14,490 nucleotides of DNA from CAZTTH01 sp964615975 (GCA_964615975.1 CAZTTH010000072.1:1-14490); one strand, 5' to 3'. Shown: positions 1 to 9,426, counted from the stretch's first letter. The notes: a model not told the origin generated them from the letters alone. Numbers and translations: made by a program.

Positions 1-356
1 CCAAGGAACCTTCCATAACTCCATGACAAGCCGACATCAGGATCAGGGGAACTAAAATGCTGTGATCATATTGAGGAAAGATTCTGCCGTCTCCATAAAG
101 TCGACATTACGCGCACCAATCCGCCTTGGCCCTCAGGTAACCGTCAGCAATGTCATCGCCCACACCAAACAACCTGAATCCCCATGGTGCCAGAGCCCGC
201 TGCCCGTCGAGATAAAATAATTACCATCTGAATGAAATATGTATTTTATCCACGGGGATGATTCAATTGCCGCTTTTTTGATTCTAATCCGTAGTTTCTT
301 TATTATTTTTATATATCTACTTAAATTATAATTAGTTATAAAATACTAATATTGGC
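1..356. other. Left-edge region without a recognisable gene
   Basis: I see no complete gene here. The part from about 52 to 214 is GC-richer than the part from 215 to 356, which is strongly AT-rich with runs of A and T. On the minus strand, bases 212-110 are open for 35 codons (reading through L-D-G-Q-R, then F-G-V-G-D-D-I-A-D-G) to a TAA at 107-109. A neighbouring frame continues from about 111 to a TAG at 52-54. This could be the decayed C-terminal end of a gene with one frameshift, but an opening of this length can arise by chance, so I do not call it as a gene. The AT-rich stretch carries no clear terminator hairpin. Confidence 0.4.
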
Positions 357-1333
357 ATACTGGGTACATTGCCGTGGGTTTCATAGTTTTACGCCCAGTA
401 GATCCAGGGTGCGTTGTTGTTGCGATATGGGCTGAGTAATTTGAGTAAAGGTTGGGGCTCCTTGAATTTGGGGTTGAATGACATTGAGACAGATGGTAGC
501 CAAGTCCTTAAGCATGGTCTGAAAACTGTGGACGGTATAACCGTCATCAGTGTGTTTGCTGGGGGCTTTATCCCGCGCCTTTTCAGATCGTTGGGCAGGC
601 GCCACGATCGAGGTCCGAGCTGCATCGGCAGCGGCATTATCATCGTCGTCAAAGAGGAGGGGGGCCAGCTCCTGGTGCATGTGCCATTCGACATAATAGG
701 CGATCATACAAATGAAAATGTGGGCGCGTACCCGTTTTTCCAGTGATGATGAATCGGGCGGACATGCAAGCCGACGGTTTTTTCGGGGCTCAACTCCTCG
801 GCGGGCACATTGGGACGAATCACATAGATGCCGTCAAGGGCGGCTTCTTCCTGGATCTTAAGAGTGCGGCGATGATTGGCAAAGGTGGTGTCGGTGATTT
901 CACACTCGAAATGTTTTCCCATATGATAATGATCGATGTGCTTACCCACCCGCATTCCAATCTGATCCTTTCCTTGCAACCGGCTTCGTTTACTTTGGGT
1001 GGCGACGACGATTTTCTGGAGTTCACGCTCGGTAGCCTGGAGTAACTCTTCGCGTTTTCGCGTCCGTTCTTCGGCGAGCAGGGGATTGCGGCAGACAATG
1101 AGGTGTTCTCCCGGAAAATCGGGGGAAGTGATTTCCGCCAGATCAGTATGAGCGAAGAAGGTGGGCTGAATGTATTTTTGCACCGCCAGCTTCTTGATCG
1201 CCGACGCTTTGAGTGCCGTGATCCAGCACAGCCATGCACGTTCGGGGGCAAGTTCCTCTTCGATCCTGGTCGCTGTCAACATCCCGCGATCCCCGGCAAG
1301 AATAACGCGGTCGATGGCAAAGTGCTAGTTCTT
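357..1333 (-). mobile_element. Truncated IS1634-family insertion sequence remnant
   Basis: The remnant holds roughly the C-terminal half of an IS1634-type transposase. The boundaries are inferred. The 3' end is placed where the sequence changes from transposase-like composition to AT-rich DNA just after the transposase stop at 381. The 5' end is placed where similarity is lost, about 10 bases short of the stop codon of the efflux permease gene. The 5' half of the element, including the first catalytic aspartate and the outer terminal repeat, is missing, so no matching inverted repeats or target duplication can be seen. The element cannot be autonomous. Confidence 0.6.
381..1324 (-). pseudogene. 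IS1634-family transposase, C-terminal remnant (degraded)
   Basis: This is the second half of a DDE transposase of the IS1634 group (IS4 superfamily), which would move its element by cut-and-paste. Recognisable family blocks in order are AGDRGM (second catalytic Asp), DWITALKA-like WITALKA, AEITSPDFPGE, LIVCRNPLLA, ALDGIYVIR, VRPIHH, MIAYYVEWHM, PLLFDDDD and SIVAPAQRSE near the end. Three lesions are visible. The N-terminal half is absent, with an in-frame TAG at 1325-1327. About 20 residues usually lying between the EKTV and LHVRPIHH blocks, which carry the catalytic Glu in a YxxxxxVERAFRxLK context, are gone at about 767-772. A one-base loss near 744 moves the end (381-743) into another frame. 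The two surviving frames overlap by ATGA at 704-707, but that is accidental, because codons LEKRVRAHIFIC continue upstream of that ATG in its frame. The family call rests on remembered family blocks. Confidence 0.85.
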
Positions 1334-4300
1334 CTATTCTCCTATTCCTGCCACTCGCCGGTGGGCGATAAGGTAGTAGAGGATCGGAACGGTCATGCGG
1401 GAAAGCAGCAGGGACGCGGCTTCCCCGGCCATCAGGGATACTGCCAATCCCTGAAAGATGGGATCGAAGAGCATAACCGCCGATCCGACAATGACGGCGG
1501 CGGCAGTCAACATCATCGGGCGAAAGCGCACGGCGCCCGCTTCCACAACCGCCAGTTCCAACGGCATGCCATCCCGGAGTTTCAATTCAATGAAATCCAC
1601 CAGAATGATGGAATTGCGCACCACGATCCCGGCGCCGGCAATGAAGCCGATCATGGAGGTGGCGGAAAAATAGACACCCAACAGCCCATGTGCCGGCAGG
1701 ATGCCGACCAAAGAAAACGGAATCGCTGCCATGATGGCAAAAGGGGTGACAAAGGATTGGAACCATCCCACCACCAGCACGTATATCAGGATCAATACTG
1801 CGGCAAAAGCAACACCGAGATCACGAAACACCTCGTAAGTGATATGCCATTCGCCATCCCATTTCATCGCCAGTTTCGCGGTGGTTGACGGGAGACCGGT
1901 GACATGGCGTTCGAGCTTGTATCCCTCCGGGAGTTCGAGCTGATCGAGGGCGCGATTCATAGTAAGTATGGGATAGACCGGGCTTTCTTCCTTGCCGGCG
2001 ACATCAGCGGTCACATAAACTACCGGCATCAGATTCTTGTGATAGATACTCTTTTCCCGATTCGACCGGGTAAAGGTCGCCACCTCGGAAAGGGGCAGCA
2101 TGGCGCCATTCGGTGTTTTGATGTTGATTTCCCGCAAGCGTGAAATATCAGAACGCGTGCTGCGCGGAAATCGGACGACAATGGCGATATCCTCCTTCTC
2201 TTTGGGATCGTGCAGCAATCCGGCTGTGACACCACCCACCGCAATCTCCATGGTCGCGGCAATATCGGCAGTGGAAATGCCTTGCAGGGCGGCTTTTTCC
2301 TTGTCCACCACCAGATTATATTCGTCGTGATCATCCTCGACATACCAATCGACATCGACGACATCGGGAGTTGCCTTCATGATAGCCTTGATCTGTCGCG
2401 CCACTTCGATCTGGCGATGGTAATCCGGCCCATAAATTTCCGCCACCAGAGTTTGCAGTACCGGTGGTCCGGGTGGGACTTCAGCGATCTTGACACTGGC
2501 ATGGTATCGGGAACCAATCGCCTGCAGGGCAGGGCGCACGGAACGGGCGATCTCATGACTTTGACGATTACGTTCACCTTTGGCCCGCAAGTTTACCTGC
2601 AGATCAGCTTCATGCGGGGCCTGACGGAGGAAATAATGTCGCACCAGCCCATTGAAGTTATAGGGAGATGAAGCGCCGGCGTAAATCTGATAATCGATCA
2701 CTTCCGGGACGGTGGCCAGACTGGCGCCCAACTCCTGACACAATGCCGTGGTTTGTTCGAGGGTCGTGCCCTCCGGCATATCGACCATGACCTGGAATTC
2801 GCTCTTATTGTCAAAGGGCAGCATCTTCACGCGGACAAATTTAATTAATACCAATGACAGCGACAAAATTAGGAGCGCCATGACGATACCGAGAAACGAC
2901 CAGCGCCACACCGGTTTGGTAATTAATGGCGTCATGATCCGGCGATAGAATCGGGTTGATAGACTTTCGGTATTGACATCAGCATCATGATTACCATGGC
3001 GGGAACGCATCAGTTTCCTGCTTGCCCAAGGGGTAATGATAAAGGCCACCAGCAATGAAAACATCATGGCAGCCGAAGCGCCGACCGGTATTGGCCGCAT
3101 ATAGGGTCCCATCAATCCCCGCACGAAAGCCATCGGCAGGATCGCGGCGATGACCGCGAAGGTAGCCAGAATAGTGGGATTGCCGACTTCATTGACGGCT
3201 TCAACAGCAACAATACTGGCGGGGCGTTGGCGATTGGCGGGAAGCCCGAGATGGCGGGCGATGTTTTCCACCACCACAATCGCGTCATCCACCAGAATCC
3301 CGATGGAAAAAATCAGGGCAAATAAGGTTATGCGGTTCAGTGTATAACCATGCAAATAAAAAACCGTCAGCGTCAGCGCCAGGGTAACCGGAATGGCGAT
3401 GGCGACAATGCCGGCTTCCCGCACTCCCAGGGCAATACCGATGAGCACGGTCACTGAGATGACCGCCAACAGCATGTGGAACAACAACTCATTGGATTTT
3501 TCAGCCGCCGTTTCACCATAGTCGCGGGTGATATCAATATGAACCGATGCGGGAATCAGCTCTTTCTTCAATGCCTCGATCTGGGCGATAATTGTCGATG
3601 TTAACTTCACCGCGTTCACTCCTTTGCGCTTGGACACGGCAATGGTCACCGCCGGATAAACCGATGAGTTATTCCCCTTATTAATCTGATCGGCACGATC
3701 GGCATGTCCCTTTTCATTTTCCGAGTCTAAGGATGCTTTATTTACCGCTTTGATTGCAGCGGCGTGTCCACGGCCATAAAAGACGTAGTTCCCCGGGTCT
3801 TCCGGTCCATCGCTGATATCCGCGACATCCCTGAGGTATATTGGACGGTCTTTATGGACCCCGATAACCAGATTGGCAAGATCCTCGCGATGACGAAGGA
3901 ATTCCCCGGTTGTCATGAGAAACTCACGATTTTCGCTGGCAAATGAACCCGAATCCGTGCGCACATTCGCTTGCGCGAGAATCGGCACCAGGCTCGCCGG
4001 AGACACTCCATAGGCCGTCATTCGATTGTTATCAGGAAGCACTTTGATTTGCCGGCGCTGCCCACCGATGATGCGTACTTCGGAAGTATTGGGGATCGCC
4101 TTGATGCGATCGTGGAGCTGAGCGGCAAGGCGGCGTAATTGAAAATGATCGACCGTTTCGCTCCACAATGTCATAGCCAAAATCGGCACATCGTCGATCG
4201 ACCGTGGCTTCACCAGCGGCGGATTGGCGCCGGGCGGGATGAGATCAAAGTTTGCCGCGAGTTTCTGATTCAGAAGGACAATACTTTTTTCTTGGTCCTC

Positions 4301-4633
4301 ACCGACATAAAACCTGACGATGGTAAGATTCTGCCCGGGCGACGCGGTGGAATAAATGTATTCAACGCCCGGAATTTCCCAGAGCAGTTTTTCCATCGGT
4401 TTGGTAATCCGTTCCTCGACTTCGCGACTGCCGGCACCGGGCATGCCGACAAAGATGTCGATCATGGGCACAATAATCTGGGGCTCTTCCTCGCGCGGCA
4501 GCATCATGATCGCCCCCAATCCTGCCAGGATGGAAATCACAATGGTCAGCGGTGTCAGACGTGAGGTAATGAATGCCTGAGCAGTTTTTCCCGCCAATCC
4601 CAACCGAGATAAATTGTCATTGCTGTTTGTCAT
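1334..4633 (-). CDS. RND efflux permease (AcrB-like, HAE type)
   Basis: This is an inner-membrane proton-driven pump of the resistance-nodulation-division family, 1099 residues, of normal length. It would form a trimer and pass substrates to a periplasmic adaptor and outer-membrane channel. TM1 lies near residues 29-46, TM2-6 near 385-535, TM7 near 578-600 and TM8-12 near 940-1090, with two large periplasmic porter loops between. The TM4 motif GILVDDAIVVVENI (445-458) has the paired Asp 449/450 typical of pumps for organic compounds rather than the single Asp of heavy-metal pumps. At the TM10 proton-relay position the sequence is GIVVRNSIILVDF, with Arg1006 where AcrB has Lys940. Residues about 287-322 form a charged, hydrophilic stretch that appears to be an insertion in the porter domain. 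The ATG is followed directly by a typical cytoplasmic N-terminus; its Shine-Dalgarno is weak. The partner genes lie 6.5 kb upstream (11117-13764), separated by unrelated genes. The substrate cannot be told from sequence. Confidence 0.95.
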   Translation of the reverse strand: MTNSNDNLSRLGLAGKTAQAFITSRLTPLTIVISILAGLGAIMMLPREEEPQIIVPMIDIFVGMPGAGSREVEERITKPMEKLLWEIPGVEYIYSTASPGQNLTIVRFYVGEDQEKSIVLLNQKLAANFDLIPPGANPPLVKPRSIDDVPILAMTLWSETVDHFQLRRLAAQLHDRIKAIPNTSEVRIIGGQRRQIKVLPDNNRMTAYGVSPASLVPILAQANVRTDSGSFASENREFLMTTGEFLRHREDLANLVIGVHKDRPIYLRDVADISDGPEDPGNYVFYGRGHAAAIKAVNKASLDSENEKGHADRADQINKGNNSSVYPAVTIAVSKRKGVNAVKLTSTIIAQIEALKKELIPASVHIDITRDYGETAAEKSNELLFHMLLAVISVTVLIGIALGVREAGIVAIAIPVTLALTLTVFYLHGYTLNRITLFALIFSIGILVDDAIVVVENIARHLGLPANRQRPASIVAVEAVNEVGNPTILATFAVIAAILPMAFVRGLMGPYMRPIPVGASAAMMFSLLVAFIITPWASRKLMRSRHGNHDADVNTESLSTRFYRRIMTPLITKPVWRWSFLGIVMALLILSLSLVLIKFVRVKMLPFDNKSEFQVMVDMPEGTTLEQTTALCQELGASLATVPEVIDYQIYAGASSPYNFNGLVRHYFLRQAPHEADLQVNLRAKGERNRQSHEIARSVRPALQAIGSRYHASVKIAEVPPGPPVLQTLVAEIYGPDYHRQIEVARQIKAIMKATPDVVDVDWYVEDDHDEYNLVVDKEKAALQGISTADIAATMEIAVGGVTAGLLHDPKEKEDIAIVVRFPRSTRSDISRLREINIKTPNGAMLPLSEVATFTRSNREKSIYHKNLMPVVYVTADVAGKEESPVYPILTMNRALDQLELPEGYKLERHVTGLPSTTAKLAMKWDGEWHITYEVFRDLGVAFAAVLILIYVLVVGWFQSFVTPFAIMAAIPFSLVGILPAHGLLGVYFSATSMIGFIAGAGIVVRNSIILVDFIELKLRDGMPLELAVVEAGAVRFRPMMLTAAAVIVGSAVMLFDPIFQGLAVSLMAGEAASLLLSRMTVPILYYLIAHRRVAGIGE

Positions 4634-4706
4634 AGGTCCGAGAAATTGTGTTTAACCGCGAATGATCATAATGCGATCTCATTGCAAGCAGACTATTTAA
4701 CCAGAA

Positions 4707-4735
4707 ATTAGAGAGGATGAGAATGAAGAAATCAA
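4707..4735 (-). promoter_or_regulatory. Candidate sigma-70 promoter for the RND permease
   Basis: On the minus strand a -35-like TTGATT (4730-4735) is followed after exactly 17 bases by a -10-like TCTAAT (4707-4712, five of six consensus positions). Transcription would start near 4700 and leave a leader of about 67 bases before the ATG at 4633. It lies in the 145-base gap between res and the permease. This is pattern matching only. Confidence 0.45.
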
Positions 4736-4778
4736 TGATTTATAGGATATTCGTTACGTGAAAATCTGGAAATTATTA

Positions 4779-7406
4779 TCAAAGGCAATGTTTTAATTTC
4801 TTGCGCCAGTCATTTTCCATTAACAATTCGAATCGCATCTGTTGTCGCTTCAAGCCAAGCTTCAATTCTCCCACTGAAAGGGCATTTTGCGAGTGGGCAG
4901 TCAGCAATTCGAAAAGTCGGGTTTTATAATTCGTGTCTTCGTTGCCGACAAGGTGCAGCCCCTTGGTTTCGAGGATTGAAAAGCGCATGGTTCCATTGCC
5001 ATTATCGTGAATACAGGCAAGGAAATCAGGATAAACCTTATTCCGTTGCCATCCTTGCAGATGCCAGTCGGAATGAACCGCAATACGATGCCACCAATGG
5101 ATGGCTCGGTCGCCATCGAGATACCATGCCACTTCCTTCTCCAACCCATTTAGCTGTTTTTGGTAGATTGGATTAAAGAGGCTTCTATCCAATTCTTCTC
5201 CGTTTTTCCGGCGAAAAATCTTATCTTCTTCAGTGATATCGAGTTCGAATGTCTCGGCCAGTTCCCAATTTAATTTACAGTCGTTTGACACTTCGAGACG
5301 AAATGACAACTCGTTTGCCTCGAGCTGTCGACGAAACTCGATTTCGGCGGCGCGGTGTACTTGTTCCCGAAGATTTTCGCGCATCGCTTTTATCAGAAAC
5401 AGTCGATTGGTAAAAATGCGTTCCGTGGTTATTTCCGGTCGCATTCGTAGAGCTTCCAGGGTTTCTTGTAAGATGCGCGCTCCCTGCCACGGATTGGGAA
5501 TAACGTCGAGCAACAGGCGCACCAGAGCCGGAAAATCAATTTCCGGTTCCACTTCTTCCTCAATGGTTTCAATTTTCAGCGGTTTGGTGTCATCACTTTT
5601 GTCCATATCTTCGATACTGACGCGCACCATAGTGCGCTCAATAGCTGACTTTTCATCGGGAGTAAAGGAAGCATTATTGGTAAAACTGAACTGACTCCAA
5701 TTCAGGTAACGTAACAAGTCACGGTCATAGTCAAATTGCCGCCATTTGCCCGTGGCATAATGCCGCGACAGAATGCGAGGCAGGAATATCCTCAATCCCG
5801 CGAATTCCTTTCGTCGTCGAATGGTATCACGACGGGCTGCCGCCATCGAGCCAACGCCCATTACTCGGACACTGGCTGCGAGATCGCCCATGCCCTCTTC
5901 CTCCAACCCACGTCGAACATGGTCGACAGCAACCTGCACCTCCTGATCGAAAGTAAAGACATAGCATTCGTTTAATGACGTCATACTTGTCACTTTGGCA
6001 TCCGGTTGCCGGATTACGCGTCCAATCATTTGCGTCAAGGCTGTAGCTGCTGTCGTTTTGGAAAGCACGGCCAGGATGTAGGCAAAGGGACAATCCCACC
6101 CTTCACGTAACGCGTCCTTGGTAATGATATAACGGACATGAGAGTATTCCGAGAGCAGATTCTCACCTTTAAGTTCATCCATTTCCGCTGACTTGACCTT
6201 AATTTGCTCTGGCAGAGCTCCCAATTTCTCGATTAGAAATTCCCGCACGTCTTCAGAATGGATTGTGGCTTTGTCTCGTTGCTCTTTCCCGGTACGCTCT
6301 ACCCGGATAAGAAGTATGGGTCTGATATAACGGCCTTCATTATTCTGAACTTTGACTGCGTCTTTTTGTAATTCATCCAATTTATCTTTAGCCACTACCA
6401 AGGTGTGTTTCCAGTCAGCCCGGTTCTCGTTGATGAGGTTGATGGGCAGCTTGATCATCTGCTCGTCCTTTAACGCTGTGCCAGTTACATTAACCAGTAC
6501 GTTGCTGATATATTCCCTGCCGCTGTTCGGTGTGGCCGAAAGTTCCAACAGGAATCGCGGATTATAGCCCGCGATGGTTTCCAGTGCGATGTTTGAGTAA
6601 GCCTTGTGTCCCTCATCAATTACCACCAACGGGCGCGCCAGACGCAGCACATTTCCCAGGCTCTGTTTCACGGTCAGCCCGCCGACACTAAATCCGGTAT
6701 CGGCAAAATCAGCTGCGTCTAGGTTGGGAATTTGGCGGAGCAATTCAATATTCGCCCGGGGATCGTCTACTTCAGGAAAAAAACTGGGGAATTTACCACT
6801 GTCCTGAAACATCTTTCTGGCTTCTTTGGAAGCCTTTTTTACCGCGCCGGCCTGGAGCATGAGGACCATCACACAAAGTTGTTGCTCAACATCCTCTCTG
6901 GTAAATCGATCGCTTTTCTCAAGTAAGCGGACGCGCCCACCTGAAGCCCGTTCCAGCATGTGGCGATAGGGATGTTCCCGATTCGCAAATGCCTTCCAGG
7001 TTTGTGAGTAAATTGCATCGGAAGGCACAATCCATAACACCAGACCAGTCTGTTTTTTGAAATATTCGACATTGATCCGCTCCACTGCCAATGCACCAAT
7101 TAATGTCTTGCCGCCGCCCGTGGGAACCTTAAGGCAGATATTTGGCACGGGACGTTCCAACCCGTCCTTTCTCGCCACATAACCCGGCGCAATATCATGG
7201 CCATATTTATCCTTTGCCAATGGTAACGCTTTCTCCTGGTGCAGCATATCCCAGGTGGCGCGGCAATAGTCCGACAATTTTACCTCACGTCCTTTGCCGC
7301 GCTGAAATTCGAGGATTTCCTCTGCTTCCTCGCGTTGTGAGTTGAGCGTCCGGAGGAACCGGCTCAGATTTTCCAATACCTCGGTTTGGTAATTCTTTAA
7401 TTGCAT
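4779..7406 (-). CDS. res: Type III restriction enzyme, Res subunit (helicase-nuclease)
   Basis: This is the restriction subunit of a type III restriction-modification system, 875 residues. It would form a complex with Mod, use ATP to communicate between two head-to-head unmethylated sites, and cut DNA to one side. Superfamily 2 helicase motifs are in order: Walker A PTGGGKT (95-101), DEGH (264-267), SATP (290-293), DALREGWDCP (431-440) and MIGRVIRQP (460-468). The C-terminus carries a PD-(D/E)XK nuclease signature, YPDF with Asp794 then ETKG with Glu813 and Lys815. All key residues look intact, so the enzyme should be active. The start is the ATG 6 bases after the mod stop codon, with GGAG (7418-7421) inside the end of mod as ribosome-binding site, so translation is probably coupled to mod. 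It is somewhat shorter than EcoP1I-type Res (about 970 residues). No terminator is visible after it. Confidence 0.94.
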   Translation of the reverse strand: MQLKNYQTEVLENLSRFLRTLNSQREEAEEILEFQRGKGREVKLSDYCRATWDMLHQEKALPLAKDKYGHDIAPGYVARKDGLERPVPNICLKVPTGGGKTLIGALAVERINVEYFKKQTGLVLWIVPSDAIYSQTWKAFANREHPYRHMLERASGGRVRLLEKSDRFTREDVEQQLCVMVLMLQAGAVKKASKEARKMFQDSGKFPSFFPEVDDPRANIELLRQIPNLDAADFADTGFSVGGLTVKQSLGNVLRLARPLVVIDEGHKAYSNIALETIAGYNPRFLLELSATPNSGREYISNVLVNVTGTALKDEQMIKLPINLINENRADWKHTLVVAKDKLDELQKDAVKVQNNEGRYIRPILLIRVERTGKEQRDKATIHSEDVREFLIEKLGALPEQIKVKSAEMDELKGENLLSEYSHVRYIITKDALREGWDCPFAYILAVLSKTTAATALTQMIGRVIRQPDAKVTSMTSLNECYVFTFDQEVQVAVDHVRRGLEEEGMGDLAASVRVMGVGSMAAARRDTIRRRKEFAGLRIFLPRILSRHYATGKWRQFDYDRDLLRYLNWSQFSFTNNASFTPDEKSAIERTMVRVSIEDMDKSDDTKPLKIETIEEEVEPEIDFPALVRLLLDVIPNPWQGARILQETLEALRMRPEITTERIFTNRLFLIKAMRENLREQVHRAAEIEFRRQLEANELSFRLEVSNDCKLNWELAETFELDITEEDKIFRRKNGEELDRSLFNPIYQKQLNGLEKEVAWYLDGDRAIHWWHRIAVHSDWHLQGWQRNKVYPDFLACIHDNGNGTMRFSILETKGLHLVGNEDTNYKTRLFELLTAHSQNALSVGELKLGLKRQQMRFELLMENDWRKKLKHCL

Positions 7407-7412
7407 GTCCGA

Positions 7413-9236
7413 CTAGTCTCCAAAGATGCGGTGTATGGCGTAGGGTAATTGGCAATACTCCACATTCAATTTCGATAGTTCTCTCTGGCTCATGAATTTG
7501 GCGGCGGCAAAGACTAACAGTCGCTTCTTATTTGTGTTTGTGGCGACAAAACCATCAATCATGTCCTCGGTGAGAGCCGACTCATTACTTTGCAGCCAGG
7601 CTTTGTCCGGCTGGTAATGCAGGTGAACGCGAAATTCATCCGTTTCGCCGATGAAACCGAATGAACCGACGGTAGGATTGGGCACATCCATCAACGTCCG
7701 TCCGGTGGCGGTGAAGAAGACGTATTTTGCCAGAGATTCAAATGTGGGAAGACCGTCTGTCAAGAGTTTATCCAACGAAATCTCAGGCCCGAGTTCAACA
7801 AAGGTAAAACTGCCGCCCAGCCCTTTGACTTTTTCGGTAATTTTCTTTTCGCCGGTGACCACCAGCGTTTTATCATCGATAGTCTTTGTAATCTTATCGA
7901 AACCATTGCCTTCAAACTGCTCGATACTCTCGACCTTCTCTATCAACTTGTCAGCCTTGAGCAATTTGTTCCAAGTCAGCGGTTCACGCAGTAATTCCTC
8001 GCGTTGTGTCCCCTCGAATTGATACCCATTTATCACCCGGCGCACCCGTTCGGCAGTGAGCTTGTCGGCGTAATCCTCTGTCTCAACGAGGATGAATTTG
8101 CGATTGCCGCCATCTTTCTTGTTCAACGCCAGTACTGCATGAGCTGTGGTCCCGCTGCCAGCGAAGGAATCGAGGATGAGTGATTTTTTTCCACCGTGAA
8201 TTAATAGAAGCCTCACAATAAGTTCATAGGGCTTTGGGAAATTAAATGGATTATTGGAACTCATTACTTGCACCAATGTTTCGCTACCATGTTGGTTGTA
8301 AATACCATCAATGATTGAGAAAGGTTTCGCTCCACGCTTTTCACCGTTTTCATTAATTAGATATTGTTTATATGAAACAGTGTAACCTGAATTAGACTGA
8401 GTGAATACAAGTTCGTCATTGGCAAGAGCTCGTTCGACTCGTTTGCGGCTCCACCACCATTGACGTTTTGGCATAATTTCAACTCCACTTGGACCATTGA
8501 TGGGAAAGATGAGATTAGCACGTGCATCCATGCTTTTGGTTGCTTCAAGTGGCTTAAGGCGATAAGGACCACGGGTTAGTAATTTTTCATCTTTGTATTT
8601 GTAGTAACGCGATTCGGCATCCTCATCTGGCGGAAGCCAGAGATCCCAGAGATTTTCTTTGTGCATTGCATACATAAGAATATATTCGTGTTGACTCACT
8701 GCATGTTTTTCCTTAGCTCCTCCGCCGTAACTCTTTTTCCAAATGAATGATTCAACAAAATTCTCTTCTCCGAAGATATCGTCCATAAGTACGCGAAGGC
8801 GGTGTACTTCGTTATCATCGATAGATACGAAAATGACACCATCCTCGGCCAATAGATCATGGAGTAACTTAAGCCGTGGCCACATCATGCAAAGCCACTT
8901 GTCGTGGCGTTCGAGGTCTTCCTTGTCCACGGGACTGGCTTGCTTGAGCCATTCGCGCATCAGCGGACTGCGGACGTTGTCGTTGTAGCACCAACCTTCG
9001 CTGCCGGTGTTATAGGGCGGGTCAATGTAAATGCAGTCCACCTTGCCGGCATAAACGGGAAGCAACGCCTTCAATGCATGGAGATTGTCACCGTGAATGA
9101 TGAGATTATCTTCGAGCGATGGCTTTTCGCCTTTGACCGGCAACGATTTATCCGCGTCAATTACCAGTTCTCGAAATGGCACCGAAAGATGATGCGCGTA
9201 AACAAATGATTTTCCTTTGAATTCAAGTGTCGACAT
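7413..9236 (-). CDS. mod: Type III DNA methyltransferase, Mod subunit
   Basis: This is an adenine-N6 DNA methyltransferase of a type III restriction-modification system, 607 residues. It recognises the target site, methylates one strand to protect host DNA, and gives specificity to Res. The catalytic motif DPPY is at 72-75 (in YIDPPYNTGSEGW) and the S-adenosylmethionine-binding FAGSGTT at 358-364. The DPPY-before-FxGxG order is that of beta-class enzymes, and the region between, about 160-340, should contain the target-recognition domain. The C-terminal part, about 410-607, is the less conserved section that usually contacts Res. Both motifs are complete. No long mono- or short-unit repeat of the kind that makes phase-variable mod genes was seen. 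The ATG at 9236 has only a weak ribosome-binding site. The promoter is not clear, but it must lie in the 336-base gap upstream unless transcription reads through. Confidence 0.94.
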   Translation of the reverse strand: MSTLEFKGKSFVYAHHLSVPFRELVIDADKSLPVKGEKPSLEDNLIIHGDNLHALKALLPVYAGKVDCIYIDPPYNTGSEGWCYNDNVRSPLMREWLKQASPVDKEDLERHDKWLCMMWPRLKLLHDLLAEDGVIFVSIDDNEVHRLRVLMDDIFGEENFVESFIWKKSYGGGAKEKHAVSQHEYILMYAMHKENLWDLWLPPDEDAESRYYKYKDEKLLTRGPYRLKPLEATKSMDARANLIFPINGPSGVEIMPKRQWWWSRKRVERALANDELVFTQSNSGYTVSYKQYLINENGEKRGAKPFSIIDGIYNQHGSETLVQVMSSNNPFNFPKPYELIVRLLLIHGGKKSLILDSFAGSGTTAHAVLALNKKDGGNRKFILVETEDYADKLTAERVRRVINGYQFEGTQREELLREPLTWNKLLKADKLIEKVESIEQFEGNGFDKITKTIDDKTLVVTGEKKITEKVKGLGGSFTFVELGPEISLDKLLTDGLPTFESLAKYVFFTATGRTLMDVPNPTVGSFGFIGETDEFRVHLHYQPDKAWLQSNESALTEDMIDGFVATNTNKKRLLVFAAAKFMSQRELSKLNVEYCQLPYAIHRIFGD

Positions 9237-9252
9237 GGTGGCTGATGTTTAA

Positions 9253-9411
9253 TTAAAAACTGGTTCTCATGATGGGTTCAATAAGTTGACAGAAACAGAT
9301 CCACTCCAAAGTAGATGAACGTAAGGTATTACCGGCATTCTCAAGGAAATTTCGCGGCAGGAGAAAATCGAACCCTGTTTGAACAACGAAAGTTTTGTCT
9401 TTATTCAACAT
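9253..9411 (-). CDS. Possible small protein of 52 residues upstream of mod
   Basis: An ATG-started frame of 52 codons ends with TAA 16 bases before the mod start codon. The product begins MLNKDKTFVVQTGFDF and has a Trp and two Cys in TLEWICFCQLIEP. There is no transmembrane segment and no motif I recognise. In favour: it stays open in otherwise stop-rich AT DNA, its composition resembles a folded protein, and its position and strand fit a leader gene of the restriction-modification operon. Against: there is no good Shine-Dalgarno ahead of the ATG, and a frame this short can occur by chance. It could also be a leftover fragment of a larger gene destroyed when the island was assembled. A regulator of the controller-protein type is not supported, because no helix-turn-helix can be seen. 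Confidence 0.3.
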   Translation of the reverse strand: MLNKDKTFVVQTGFDFLLPRNFLENAGNTLRSSTLEWICFCQLIEPIMRTSF

Positions 9412-9426
9412 CGTTTATCGCGAATA

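Noticed and set aside
52..214. Decayed gene end at the left edge
   Set aside because: Two short open stretches in adjoining frames look faintly protein-like, but length and lack of a recognised motif do not exclude chance.
414..1045. Plus-strand frames of 110 and 100 codons
   Set aside because: They are antisense to the transposase remnant, whose minus-strand blocks are clearly recognisable.
1103..1888. Plus-strand frame of 261 codons
   Set aside because: It lies opposite the transposase remnant and the permease C-terminus. The His/Gln/Arg-rich composition without any motif is typical of an antisense shadow.
7413..9236. Phase-variable mod gene
   Set aside because: Many type III mod genes carry long simple repeats; none longer than a few units was seen here.
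9286..9314. Plus-strand TTGACA with AAGTAG at 17 bases
   Set aside because: The -35 is perfect but the -10 is poor, and no plus-strand gene follows; probably chance.
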